42,838 nucleotides of DNA. Origin: an uncultured Pelagibacteraceae bacterium (GTDB lineage Bacteria; Pseudomonadota; Alphaproteobacteria; Pelagibacterales; Pelagibacteraceae). Shown in pieces: positions 33,443-41,254 of this stretch. Numbering within the stretch: position 1 is the first letter of the stretch; every line of letters begins with the position of its first letter. A program made the position numbers and the translations under genes. The stretch lies in the NCBI GenBank assembly GCA_902620265.1, contig CACNHI010000004.1, positions 1-42,838 on the forward strand. The letters run 5' to 3'. Under the pieces are notes generated by a model. The model was not told the DNA's origin, searched no databases, and was given only the letters and a program-made list of their open reading frames with translations.

Positions 33443-35023
33443 ATGAATTATGATTATTTGATAGTTGGTGCTGGATCTGCAGGATGTGTACTTGCTAATA
33501 GGTTGTCAGAAGATAGTAAAAATAAAGTTGCAATTTTTGAAGCTGGGGGGTCAAGCGATATTTGGAAAGTAAAAATGCCCCTTGCCCTCCTTTATACTAT
33601 GCATGATCCAAAGTATAATTGGAAATATTATTCAGAACCAGAACCTTACCTTAATAATAGAAGAGTTTTTTGTCCAAGAGGTAAAATGATTGGTGGTTGT
33701 TCCTCTCATAATGGAATGGTTTTTGTAAGAGGAAATAAAGACGATTACTCAAGGTGGGAAAGTTTTGGTTTAAAAAATTGGTCATATGAAAAAGTTTTAC
33801 CTTATTTTAAAAAAATTGAGACATGGTCTGAGGGCGAAAATCAATATAGAGGTTCTCTTGGTCCTCTACCAATAAATTTATCTAAAAATTCAAATCCACT
33901 ATTCAAAGCTTTTATTGATGCCGCAGGTCAGGCTGGCCATAAAACAAATATTGATATGAATGGTGAAGAGCAAGAAGGTTTTGGTATGTTTGATACAACC
34001 ATGCATAAAGGAGAAAGAGCCGGCGTAGGTAAATATTATTTAAACCCAGTTAAAAATAGAAAAAATTTAAATATTTTAAAAAATTCATATGTAGAAAAAA
34101 TATTATTTGAGGGAAAAAAAGCGAAAGGATTACAAGTAAAAATAAAAAATGAAGTCAAAAAAATTTATGCAAATAAAGAAGTTATACTTAGTGGTGGTTC
34201 AATAAATTCGCCTCAATTATTAATGGTATCTGGAATTGGTGATGCAGATCATTTAAAAGAAAAAGGTATTGAAGTAATAAACGATCTAAAAGGGGTTGGT
34301 AAAAACTTACAAGATCATTTGGAAACTTACATTCAACAAGAGTGTAAGACGCCTAATACATTGTATACCTATACAAAACTAATACCAAAAGTATTAGCAG
34401 GAATTCAGTGGTTTATGTTCAAGTCTGGACCATGTTCAAAATCATTTTTAGAAGCAGGTGGATTTGCAAAATCAAATCCTCAGAGAAAGGTTGCAAATAT
34501 TCAATTTCATTTCTTTCCATCATTTGTAATAAATCATGGTCTGGTTGACCCTGATACTCATGGTTATCAATTACATGCAAGTCCAAATCATCCAAAAAGT
34601 AGAGGTCAAATTACATTAAATTCTTCTGATCCATATGAATATCCAAAAATATTATTTAATTATTTGAAAGAGGATGAAGATTTAAAACAAACTAGAGAGT
34701 GTATTCATGTTGCAAGAAAAATATTATCTCAACCTGCTCTTTCAGAACATGCTGGAAGAGAAATTGGTCCTGGCACAGATGCAAAATCCGATGATGAATT
34801 AGATGATTATATAAAATCTAATGCAGATACTGCTTATCATCCATGTGGTACATGTAAGATGGGAGTTGATGATATGGCTGTAGTTGATGAAAACTTAAAA
34901 GTAAAAGGTATTGAAAATTTAAGAGTAATTGATGCATCAGTAATTCCAGAAATACCAAGTGCAAATTTAAACGCACCAGTCCTTATGATTGCTGAAAAAG
35001 GTTCAGAATTAGTTCTTAATTGA
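33443..35023 (+). CDS. GMC-family FAD oxidoreductase (choline/alcohol dehydrogenase-like)
   Basis: A 526-residue glucose-methanol-choline oxidoreductase. The FAD motif LIVGAGSAGCVLANRLSE begins at residue 6, the second GMC signature PRGKMIGGCSSHNGMVFVRG is complete, and the C-terminal active site reads AYHPCGTCKMG (H466) and ASVIPEIPSANLNAPVLMIAE (N508/N510). Closest in style to choline dehydrogenase and broad alcohol dehydrogenases of alphaproteobacteria; the acceptor is probably a quinone or cytochrome. It is the last gene of the plus-strand run from 23633. The nearby sugar dehydrogenase suggests oxidation of alcohols or sugars, not necessarily choline. Confidence 0.9.
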   Translation: MNYDYLIVGAGSAGCVLANRLSEDSKNKVAIFEAGGSSDIWKVKMPLALLYTMHDPKYNWKYYSEPEPYLNNRRVFCPRGKMIGGCSSHNGMVFVRGNKDDYSRWESFGLKNWSYEKVLPYFKKIETWSEGENQYRGSLGPLPINLSKNSNPLFKAFIDAAGQAGHKTNIDMNGEEQEGFGMFDTTMHKGERAGVGKYYLNPVKNRKNLNILKNSYVEKILFEGKKAKGLQVKIKNEVKKIYANKEVILSGGSINSPQLLMVSGIGDADHLKEKGIEVINDLKGVGKNLQDHLETYIQQECKTPNTLYTYTKLIPKVLAGIQWFMFKSGPCSKSFLEAGGFAKSNPQRKVANIQFHFFPSFVINHGLVDPDTHGYQLHASPNHPKSRGQITLNSSDPYEYPKILFNYLKEDEDLKQTRECIHVARKILSQPALSEHAGREIGPGTDAKSDDELDDYIKSNADTAYHPCGTCKMGVDDMAVVDENLKVKGIENLRVIDASVIPEIPSANLNAPVLMIAEKGSELVLN

Positions 35024-35029
35024 TTTAAC

Positions 35030-35209
35030 TTAAGCTTGATTAGTACAGATATCTTTAATTACTGGGGTATTAGCACAATCACCACACTTAGTAACTTTTA
35101 CGATACATCCATCATCAAGTTTTTTAACATCAACAACTCTATGACATTTTGAACATGTTGCTGATATTGTTAAACCACATTTTCTACAATTGTGTGTTTC
35201 TAGTTCCAT
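35030..35209 (-). CDS. 59-residue cysteine-rich zinc-ribbon-like protein
   Basis: A short frame from the ATG at 35207-35209 to the TAA at 35030-35032. It contains CxxC pairs at C8/C11, C19/C22 and C42/C45 plus C35 and C55, spaced like two small zinc ribbons. It has no membrane segment or signal peptide and is probably cytosolic. It accounts for most of the gap between the GMC gene and the Fur-box region, and is divergent from the gene at 35364. The repeated cysteine pattern makes chance coding very unlikely. The two Fur-like boxes in the shared 154-base promoter region could also affect it. Function unknown. Confidence 0.75.
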   Translation of the reverse strand: MELETHNCRKCGLTISATCSKCHRVVDVKKLDDGCIVKVTKCGDCANTPVIKDICTNQA

Positions 35210-35275
35210 ATAAATAAAATAAGAAAAAAAAATTATTTTTCAACTTTTTTTAAATTTTTGATAATAAATCTCAAA

Positions 35276-35294
35276 ACTAATGATAATCATTATC
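35276..35294. promoter_or_regulatory. Fur-box-like palindrome, distal
   Basis: ACTAATGATAATCATTATC matches the classical 19-base Fur consensus GATAATGATAATCATTATC at 17 positions by eye. It is followed about 40 bases on by a second box. It lies between the divergent zinc-ribbon gene and the unknown gene at 35364. Confidence 0.7.
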
Positions 35295-35334
35295 ATAAAA
35301 AAATTGCATAAAATTGATAAAAAAAAATTTAGTT

Positions 35335-35353
35335 GGTAATGATTATCATTAAC
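35335..35353. promoter_or_regulatory. Fur-box-like palindrome, proximal
   Basis: GGTAATGATTATCATTAAC matches the same consensus at 16 of 19 positions and has the perfect core TTAATGATTATCATTAA apart from one base. It ends 10 bases before the ATG at 35364, so a bound repressor would cover the start of transcription or the ribosome-binding region of that gene. Confidence 0.7.
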
Positions 35354-35363
35354 AAAAAATAAA

Positions 35364-35807
35364 ATGAAAAAAAAAGATACTTCAAAACCATTAATGCTCT
35401 ATTTAGCTGAAGCTATTTATTTTCAATTAATTGAAATAAAGAAGTCAGAACAACAAATATCAAACGTTGAACTTGTAGAAAGATTTTTAGCAACTAAAGA
35501 ATTTGACGAAATTAAAAAAGGTAATTTTCATGATAATCTTTTTGCTAAAATAAAAGAGAATAATTTCATTAATTTTGAAACTGGAGATAAAATTCCAAAA
35601 GAAACTATTGATTTGCTTAACTTACAAAAGAATACAGTTATTAAACAATTTAAAGAAAATAATGAAGCTTATTTTGCGAAAAGTTCATTTCCATTATCAA
35701 ATTCACAAAACGCCTTTGGTTTGATTTGGAGAATGTGTGAAACATATGAGCTTTGGTGTAAAGAAATAAAAAAAGAAAAATTAATTAAGCTTAATTTTAT
35801 AGATTAA
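35364..35807 (+). CDS. Unknown cytosolic protein, predicted Fur-regulated
   Basis: A 147-residue, mostly helical, lysine- and glutamate-rich protein with no signal peptide or membrane segment. It contains GLIWRMCETYELWCKE near the C-terminus (two cysteines) and an acidic-basic central region. No family was recognised. Two Fur-like boxes (35276 and 35335) sit directly upstream, so it is expected to be induced under iron (or manganese) shortage. It ends tail-to-tail with msrB, the two genes sharing 4 bases. Possible roles include iron sparing or metal handling, but the sequence gives no direct sign of either. Confidence 0.7.
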   Translation: MKKKDTSKPLMLYLAEAIYFQLIEIKKSEQQISNVELVERFLATKEFDEIKKGNFHDNLFAKIKENNFINFETGDKIPKETIDLLNLQKNTVIKQFKENNEAYFAKSSFPLSNSQNAFGLIWRMCETYELWCKEIKKEKLIKLNFID

Positions 35808-36262
35808 TTAGATGGAATAAAGATTAAACAAAGACCGTTATTACAAAATCTTTTTCCTGTTTCTGAGGGTCCGTCATCAAATACATGACCATGGTGTGCT
35901 CCACAATTAGCACAATGGTATTCAATACGTTTCATTCCAAATGAATAATCAACTTTTGTTTTAAATGCACCCGGAAGAGCTTCAGAAAATGATGGCCACC
36001 CTGTCCCACTATCAAACTTTGCATTAGAGGAAAATAGTTTAGCATTACAATTTGCGCAGTGATAAAAACCTTCTCTAGTCTCATAATTCAAACTGCTTGT
36101 AAATGGTCTTTCTGTACCTTCTTTAAACATTATTTTCTTTTGTTCTTCGGTAAGTGAATTGTTAATTATTTTTTTTTCCACTTTTGCTAGTAGAGATTTT
36201 GGTAATAAAAAAAGTAAAGCTAAAGTTGAGAATATTGACTTAATAAATTTTCTTTTATTCAT
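35804..36262 (-). CDS. msrB: Peptide-methionine (R)-S-oxide reductase, exported
   Basis: A 152-residue MsrB. Residues 1-26 form a signal peptide or anchor (KRKFIKS then a hydrophobic core, LLAK), so it acts in the periplasm. The zinc CxxC pairs are C69/C72 and C117/C120. SGTGWPSFS (85-93) and the catalytic region GKRFCNNG with C140 follow. The usual serine after CxN is glycine here, and a second cysteine C145 lies close by. It reduces methionine-R-sulfoxide in oxidised envelope proteins and needs an electron donor not visible here. Its ATG directly follows the TAA of the 33-codon gene. Confidence 0.9.
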   Translation of the reverse strand: MNKRKFIKSIFSTLALLFLLPKSLLAKVEKKIINNSLTEEQKKIMFKEGTERPFTSSLNYETREGFYHCANCNAKLFSSNAKFDSGTGWPSFSEALPGAFKTKVDYSFGMKRIEYHCANCGAHHGHVFDDGPSETGKRFCNNGLCLIFIPSN

Positions 36263-36364
36263 TTAAATTATACTTATTCCATTCATGTAAAATACTATTG
36301 CTAATGCAAAAACTAGAATTAAATAAATTATAAAATAAATTATATATTTAAATTTTTTTTTCAT
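36263..36364 (-). CDS. 33-residue single-pass membrane protein
   Basis: A very short frame from the ATG at 36362-36364 to the TAA at 36263-36265. The peptide begins MKKKFKYIIYF and is almost all hydrophobic up to about residue 27, so it should insert as one membrane helix with the basic end inside. Its ATG overlaps the TGA of the SRAP gene (ATGA), and its TAA is directly followed by the msrB ATG (TAAATG). Such exact joints on both sides strongly suggest a real, translationally coupled gene. It may be a small envelope or quality-control peptide acting with MsrB. No homology is claimed. Confidence 0.65.
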   Translation of the reverse strand: MKKKFKYIIYFIIYLILVFALAIVFYMNGISII

Positions 36365-36990
36365 ATTAAATTTACTTTTTCTATCAGATTTGAGTTATTA
36401 TTTTGTGGTTTATTTACGTCTTTTGAAATTTCATAAAATTCAAAATTAGGTTTATTTCTTTTAATTAAAAATGGTGTTATATCTTCGTTGCTCTCCAAAT
36501 ATTTTTCTATATCTTGTTCATGTAATGAAACTGGTTGCCTATGGTGAATTTGTTTTATATTATCTTGTGCTTCTTCAGTAATTAGGCAAAACTCGTGATT
36601 ACTAAATATTCCAGCAACGTACATTGTAGCTTTATCATCTCTAATGAAATAATGAGGTGTTTTAATTGTACCCTCACGCTTCCATTCATAAAATCCATCC
36701 ATCACAGATACACATCTGGTTTTTTTTATCAAATTTTTAAAAGAGACTTTTTCATTAATGGTTTCTAATCTCGCGTTGATTAAAGCTTTGAAATCTTTTT
36801 TTTTTGCCCAAGATGGAATAATACCCCATTTTGCTTTTTCAAGTGTAAAACCACTAGAGTATTTTTTTATTATTGGAAGTTCTTGAGAGGGATGTGCATT
36901 ATAATTCACATCATTTTCAACTTTAATAGATGTTTTAACAATTTTTTTTGTTTTATTAACTGGATTTGTAACAACGTATCTTCCGCACAT
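36361..36990 (-). CDS. SOS response-associated peptidase (SRAP, YedK/HMCES family)
   Basis: A 209-residue SRAP protein. The invariant MCGRY start exposes C2 after Met removal, which forms a stable crosslink with abasic sites in single-stranded DNA in known members. N72 (INARLET), E102 (GFYEWK) and H149 (IHHRQPV, equivalent to HDRMPV) complete the active site. It protects abasic sites during replication in the cytosol. It is 4 bases downstream of a secreted Cys-rich protein gene and overlaps the 33-codon gene by ATGA, an operon that mixes DNA and protein damage repair. Confidence 0.93.
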   Translation of the reverse strand: MCGRYVVTNPVNKTKKIVKTSIKVENDVNYNAHPSQELPIIKKYSSGFTLEKAKWGIIPSWAKKKDFKALINARLETINEKVSFKNLIKKTRCVSVMDGFYEWKREGTIKTPHYFIRDDKATMYVAGIFSNHEFCLITEEAQDNIKQIHHRQPVSLHEQDIEKYLESNEDITPFLIKRNKPNFEFYEISKDVNKPQNNNSNLIEKVNLI

Positions 36991-36994
36991 AAAT

Positions 36995-37687
36995 TTAACG
37001 AGCTAACTTAATAAAAATATCTCCCATTCCTGACTGTAAACTTTCTACAGGTTTATTATTTCTTATATCACAATATTCGCCTGTCACTTCGTTTTTAGCA
37101 ATGTAATTTATATTTTGTTCATTACAAGGTTTTGCTTTATGTAAAAGACCAATTACTAATTTACCATCTATTTCAAATACTTGATTTGTATCTAATTTAT
37201 CATTTTTACAAAAATAATCTTTGTTTACTCTTTTTGGAAAGTCTACTTTTCCACAAGGATTATCTATAGTAAGAACATAAATATCTTTTTTTACATCTTT
37301 AAATTGATAATTTATTTTTTTAACTTTCGAATATTTCATAACATCACAAGAACACGGGATACAACATCTGTAGTAATACCCACAAATCTTTGTATTTGAT
37401 TTATCTTGATTTACATAGAGAAATTCAGGCATACTTCCTGGACTTATTAATGATCCACTAACTGCACAATAAAGCTTATTATATTCAACAAATTCTTTAT
37501 AATTCATATCTTGATCAATAATAAACTTAAAAAACTTTGGTCCAGCAGCATTTCTATTTTGATCAGGAAAAATTTTTGACCAATTCGAAACTAAATTTTC
37601 ATAATATTCCTTTCCAGACGCTACTACAGGTGATTGAAAAGCGATTAATAAAATCATGATTGTGATAGACTTTAAAAATCTTGACAT
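36995..37687 (-). CDS. Exported cysteine-rich protein, unknown function
   Basis: A 230-residue protein with a clear signal peptide (basic start, hydrophobic core to about residue 22, cleavage near VVASG). The mature part has about ten cysteines, including the cluster CGYYYRCCIPCSC around the middle and scattered single cysteines later, suggesting disulfides or metal binding in the periplasm. The tail contains GMGDIFIKLAR. No family was recognised. It is followed after 4 bases by the SRAP gene and then by the small peptide and msrB, so it may belong to an oxidative-damage operon. The upstream gap contains a separate 47-codon gene. Confidence 0.65.
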   Translation of the reverse strand: MSRFLKSITIMILLIAFQSPVVASGKEYYENLVSNWSKIFPDQNRNAAGPKFFKFIIDQDMNYKEFVEYNKLYCAVSGSLISPGSMPEFLYVNQDKSNTKICGYYYRCCIPCSCDVMKYSKVKKINYQFKDVKKDIYVLTIDNPCGKVDFPKRVNKDYFCKNDKLDTNQVFEIDGKLVIGLLHKAKPCNEQNINYIAKNEVTGEYCDIRNNKPVESLQSGMGDIFIKLAR

Positions 37688-37718
37688 ATCGAATTTTAAG
37701 ATTGTATTATTTTTTGAC

Positions 37719-37862
37719 TTAAAAACCCATTCTTGACCAGTTTACTTTATCCTGGGATTTATCCTTAAATTTTTTAATTTCTTTATCTGACGGTTTTCTA
37801 AATACAAAAGCAATTAATCCGACAAATGCAACAACGATAAGAGAAAATAAACATGAAGTCAT
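37719..37862 (-). CDS. 47-residue single-pass membrane protein
   Basis: A short frame from the ATG at 37860-37862 to the TAA at 37719-37721. The peptide has a hydrophobic helix at about residues 5-21 after MTSC, then a charged, basic tail (RKPSDKEIKKFKDK) ending in NWSRMGF. The layout of helix plus positive tail fits an inner-membrane protein with the tail inside. It fills the gap between the exported Cys-rich gene (31 bases downstream) and the FG-GAP gene. It is plausible by composition and placement, but no relatives are named. Confidence 0.55.
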   Translation of the reverse strand: MTSCLFSLIVVAFVGLIAFVFRKPSDKEIKKFKDKSQDKVNWSRMGF

Positions 37863-37929
37863 AATAACTTAATACCAAAAAGTTAAAAATTAGTACTGGT
37901 CACAATTGTCCTAGCTAAATATTTGCTAT

Positions 37930-39360
37930 TTATTGTTTTACTTTAATTGTTTTATTTATTTTTGATATCTTAAGACTTTTTTTCTGTCCATTAGTCCATT
38001 GGATAATAACACTTCGAATCTTCTCACCTTTTCGTAAACCAAAATGGGCTACGGGTTCCATTTGACACAAGTATCCAGATCCAGCATCAATAGTTTTGGA
38101 ATGTTTTCTTAAATTCGAAATTAAAGTAACTGTAGCACCTCTTGCTGGTGCACCAAATTTATTTAATGGTTGAATTCTAATATAATTGAACTTTTCTTTT
38201 ATATCTGCCTTGTAAAGACTTAGTGGTTGCATGCCGCTTTCACCATGAGCAACTAACAATTCTAGTATCCCATCATTATCAATATCAGCAACTGCTGCTC
38301 CTGTACCTAAGCCAAAATATTCTAAACCCACTTGTATATCTATTTTTTTTAACACTCCATTATCTAAAATCTTAAATAATTTATTTGGTTGGCCAATATT
38401 ATTCATAAATATTTCATCAAAACCATCATTATCAAAATCTGCAGATATAACTGTTCTTATACGAGTTGGTTCGTTAAAATCAGGTTGAGCAATATCTGTA
38501 AATTCATTTCCGTCTAAAGCAAATATTCTATGATTTCCATTCCAGTTTGAACTTACAATATCTAATTGTCCTCTATAAAAAACATCAGAAAGAGTTGTGC
38601 CTCTCCCATTTTCATATTTGTCTTGAACCTCATACTCATTTGCTAATTCTGTAAAAGAACCGTTATTATTTTTGTATAAAAAATTTGATCCTCTCTCGTT
38701 TGCAGCAAAAATATCAGTATTATCTGAAATTATATGTCCAGCAACAACTGCTCTTCCACCAGTAACTCTATCAATTTTTAATTTTGGTGCTTTATCGATT
38801 AGTAAATTGTTATTTAGTTCATAAAATCTGGTAGGGCCACCATAATTTGCAACATAAAATCCATATACACCGTTACCGTTACGATCAACGCACACAACAG
38901 ATCTTCCAGCGGTAAGATTTAATGATGTTTTATTTTCCTCTATTTCAAATAAATCAAAGAATTTTTTTTGTTTTTTATCAAGAAGCCTGTCTGAATATTT
39001 TTTATCTCCACTATAAGTATCTGTATTCAAAAAATAAATTTCCTCGAAACCATCTTTATCAATATCGCAAGCTGCAACACCAATAGTTTTTTTTTCTGCA
39101 TCATTGAATATTTCATTATCTATTGTATTTACCAAATTATTATTCTCAAAACCTAAGGCTAAGTTTTTATATCCAAACCCAGTAACTACAAATTCAAATT
39201 TATTATCATTATTTACATCCGAAACTGCCACTCCGTAACTAAGTCTTGGTTCATTGTTCTCAATAATACCTGATATATCTTTAAAAAATTCTGCGGCAGC
39301 AAAAGAAAAGTAAAAAGGAAAGAAAAATATATAAATTATAAATCTTTTAGCTGCTGTCAT
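37930..39360 (-). CDS. Exported FG-GAP/VCBS beta-propeller protein with C-terminal ASPIC/UnbV domain
   Basis: A 476-residue protein with a signal peptide (about 1-23, SFAAA-EF). It has a series of calcium-binding-like DxDxDG loops: DVNNDNKFEF, DIDKDGFEE, DFDNDGFDE and DIDNDGILE, which form the blades of an integrin-like FG-GAP propeller. The last ~80 residues (GAPARGATVTL, SGYLCQMEPVAHFGL, VIIQWTNGQ) match the ASPIC/UnbV domain. Such proteins are exported or surface-bound, and their roles are largely unknown, possibly adhesion or polysaccharide binding. The histidine phosphatase gene lies 5 bases upstream on the same strand. Confidence 0.88.
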   Translation of the reverse strand: MTAAKRFIIYIFFFPFYFSFAAAEFFKDISGIIENNEPRLSYGVAVSDVNNDNKFEFVVTGFGYKNLALGFENNNLVNTIDNEIFNDAEKKTIGVAACDIDKDGFEEIYFLNTDTYSGDKKYSDRLLDKKQKKFFDLFEIEENKTSLNLTAGRSVVCVDRNGNGVYGFYVANYGGPTRFYELNNNLLIDKAPKLKIDRVTGGRAVVAGHIISDNTDIFAANERGSNFLYKNNNGSFTELANEYEVQDKYENGRGTTLSDVFYRGQLDIVSSNWNGNHRIFALDGNEFTDIAQPDFNEPTRIRTVISADFDNDGFDEIFMNNIGQPNKLFKILDNGVLKKIDIQVGLEYFGLGTGAAVADIDNDGILELLVAHGESGMQPLSLYKADIKEKFNYIRIQPLNKFGAPARGATVTLISNLRKHSKTIDAGSGYLCQMEPVAHFGLRKGEKIRSVIIQWTNGQKKSLKISKINKTIKVKQ

Positions 39361-39365
39361 GATTT

Positions 39366-39926
39366 TTAATAATTGCTAATCCTTCCTTTTAAAATTAGAT
39401 TTTTGTCCACAACAACAATCTCACCTGAGGCTGATCCCACGCCTAAAATAGAATTAATAACAACGTAATGAGTAACTAGAACTAAGTTTTTATCGCCTCT
39501 CCATTTTTTTATGAATTTTTTTAAATTTTTAATTTGTTTATCCTCATTAGCAGCAAACTTTTCATCATAAAAAGAATTAAGAGCATCAAAGGTTTTAAAA
39601 TCACTAAAAGCATAAAATGCAGTATCCTTACACCTGCACCATTCACTACTTAGAACTAAATCTATAGGAATTTGATTTTTTTCAAAAAAGTTTCCAATTT
39701 TTTTCGATTGGATTATTCCTTTTTTATTTAAATTTCTTTGAGTTGAACAATCACTTAATATAAATCCTGAAGGGTCACCATTGCCTGGTGCTAGTGAGTG
39801 TCTGATAAAAATAATATTTTTACCTTTTTTAAGTGTATTTATTAAATTTTCTTCAGTTTTGGATTGGTTTGGAATGATGAAAAGAACTAAAAAAAAAATA
39901 AATATTTTTTTTTTAAAGTAAAACAT
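39366..39926 (-). CDS. Exported histidine phosphatase family protein
   Basis: A 186-residue phosphoglycerate-mutase-fold protein. A signal peptide covers about 1-22 (FYFKKKIFIFFLVLFIIP). The catalytic RH is R42-H43 in FIRHS, and further motifs are SSEWCRCKDTAFYAF (similar to SxxxRAxxTA) and VTHYVVIN with the second histidine. It is predicted to remove phosphate from a small molecule or protein in the periplasm. It overlaps the upstream four-helix membrane gene by 14 bases and precedes the FG-GAP gene by 5, so the three are probably co-transcribed. Substrate unknown. Confidence 0.85.
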   Translation of the reverse strand: MFYFKKKIFIFFLVLFIIPNQSKTEENLINTLKKGKNIIFIRHSLAPGNGDPSGFILSDCSTQRNLNKKGIIQSKKIGNFFEKNQIPIDLVLSSEWCRCKDTAFYAFSDFKTFDALNSFYDEKFAANEDKQIKNLKKFIKKWRGDKNLVLVTHYVVINSILGVGSASGEIVVVDKNLILKGRISNY

Positions 39927-40296
39927 AAATAAGAATAAAAATTTGTAAAAAGTTTATAATCACAGAAGCTGCATGCAAATATTTAAATTTACTCTCTTTC
40001 TTTTGATCTCTCGCATTATTAATCATCGGCATTAATACAAATAATGAGATAGCAAAAAGAATTGCTATGGAAAGGAGAAGATAAAAATCAAAATTTATAA
40101 AGTCTTTATAAAATAAAAAAATACAAACTAGAGAGACTAATATTAAATTTATGCAGTAATAATAAGGAAAAATCGTTCTCACAAACCTTCTTGCATCTTT
40201 TTCTTTAAGGACTTTAAAAATTATAGGCGCAACCGCAAAAGAAAAAAACAACATTATGCCTAAAACGATTGACGGTAAAATAATTTCAATTTGCAT
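39913..40296 (-). CDS. DUF4149/TMEM205-like four-helix membrane protein
   Basis: A 127-residue protein with four hydrophobic segments at about 5-28, 45-63, 71-90 and 104-125. SFAVAPIIFKVL (19-30) followed by ARRFVRTIFPYYY (35-47) is typical of the DUF4149/TMEM205-like family, whose function is not known. It is a plausible inner-membrane protein. It heads a short minus-strand operon with the histidine phosphatase (14-base overlap). The 54 bases upstream (40297-40350) show nothing recognisable apart from A/T runs. Confidence 0.75.
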   Translation of the reverse strand: MQIEIILPSIVLGIMLFFSFAVAPIIFKVLKEKDARRFVRTIFPYYYCINLILVSLVCIFLFYKDFINFDFYLLLSIAILFAISLFVLMPMINNARDQKKESKFKYLHAASVIINFLQIFILIYVLL

Positions 40297-40350
40297 ATTG
40301 GTGTATATACCAATTTTTTTTCAATCAAATAGATGCAAAATGTCCTGAAT

Positions 40351-41199
40351 TTAATTTTTGTTTCTAATAAAAAGAACAAAAAATATAGATGTGATGAACA
40401 TTATAAGTGCATATGATGCTGTTGGAACTAGGTAAATCACATCATTAAAAATTTGAGATGCAACAAATACAGCCAATGTTCCATTTTGTAATCCACATTC
40501 AAGTGAAATACATCTTCTTTGTTCAATACCCGATGCAAACAACTTTGCTATAAAATATCCAATAGTCATCATAACTATATTAAGTACTAATGTAATAATC
40601 CCTGCCTGTTTAAGATAGGTTGTAATATTTTCCCACTCTTCAACCCAAATTGCCAAAAAAACAATAACAAATAATAAAAGTGAAATCCTTTGAATTAATT
40701 TTTCATTTGATGAAATAAATATTGTAGCAAATTTTCTAATTACCATACCAATAATTACAGGTAAGGTTACAACCAAAAACATTTTAATTGAAATTCCAAT
40801 CATTGAAATTTCTTTAGTTAAATAATTTACTTGTAAGAGATCTGCTGATTTAAAAACTATAAACGGAACTGAAATAATACTTACTAAACTAATAATTGCT
40901 GTTAATGAAACTGATAACGCAACATCACCATTGGCAAATTTAGTTAGTACATTTGAGGTTACCCCACCCGGAGCAGCTGCTATAATCATCACACCTAACG
41001 CTAGTTCTAAAGGTGTTTTAAATATTTTGATTAACATAAAAGCAACAATTGGAAGAATAATTAATTGACAAATTACACCTAAAAGAAAATCCTTTGGTTG
41101 ACTAATAACTCTTATAAAATCTTTGATTGTTAGTCCTAATCCTAGAGTTAACATTATCAAAGCTAATGCAATTGGTGCAATTTTAGTTACAATTTCCAT
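40351..41199 (-). CDS. Bile acid:sodium symporter (BASS/SBF) family transporter, second copy
   Basis: A 282-residue transporter with about nine membrane segments. The frame is open up to 41361, but the ATG at 41197-41199 (MEIVTKIAPIALALIML) gives the normal family N-terminus, while the longer version would overlap the divergent pta start. The crossover region APGGVTSNVLTKFANGDVALS is canonical, unlike the paralogue at 12060, which has MPSAAMSN. The two share KPKNF/QPKDF and GILCQLLILP/GVICQLIILP segments, so they are homologous but not recently duplicated. It probably imports an organic acid or sulfonate-like anion with Na+. It is divergent from pta across 55 bases. Confidence 0.88.
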   Translation of the reverse strand: MEIVTKIAPIALALIMLTLGLGLTIKDFIRVISQPKDFLLGVICQLIILPIVAFMLIKIFKTPLELALGVMIIAAAPGGVTSNVLTKFANGDVALSVSLTAIISLVSIISVPFIVFKSADLLQVNYLTKEISMIGISIKMFLVVTLPVIIGMVIRKFATIFISSNEKLIQRISLLLFVIVFLAIWVEEWENITTYLKQAGIITLVLNIVMMTIGYFIAKLFASGIEQRRCISLECGLQNGTLAVFVASQIFNDVIYLVPTASYALIMFITSIFFVLFIRNKN

Positions 41200-41254
41200 T
41201 TTATGCCATATTAACTTATTATATAGACATCGTAAATATATGTAAAAAAAACTT

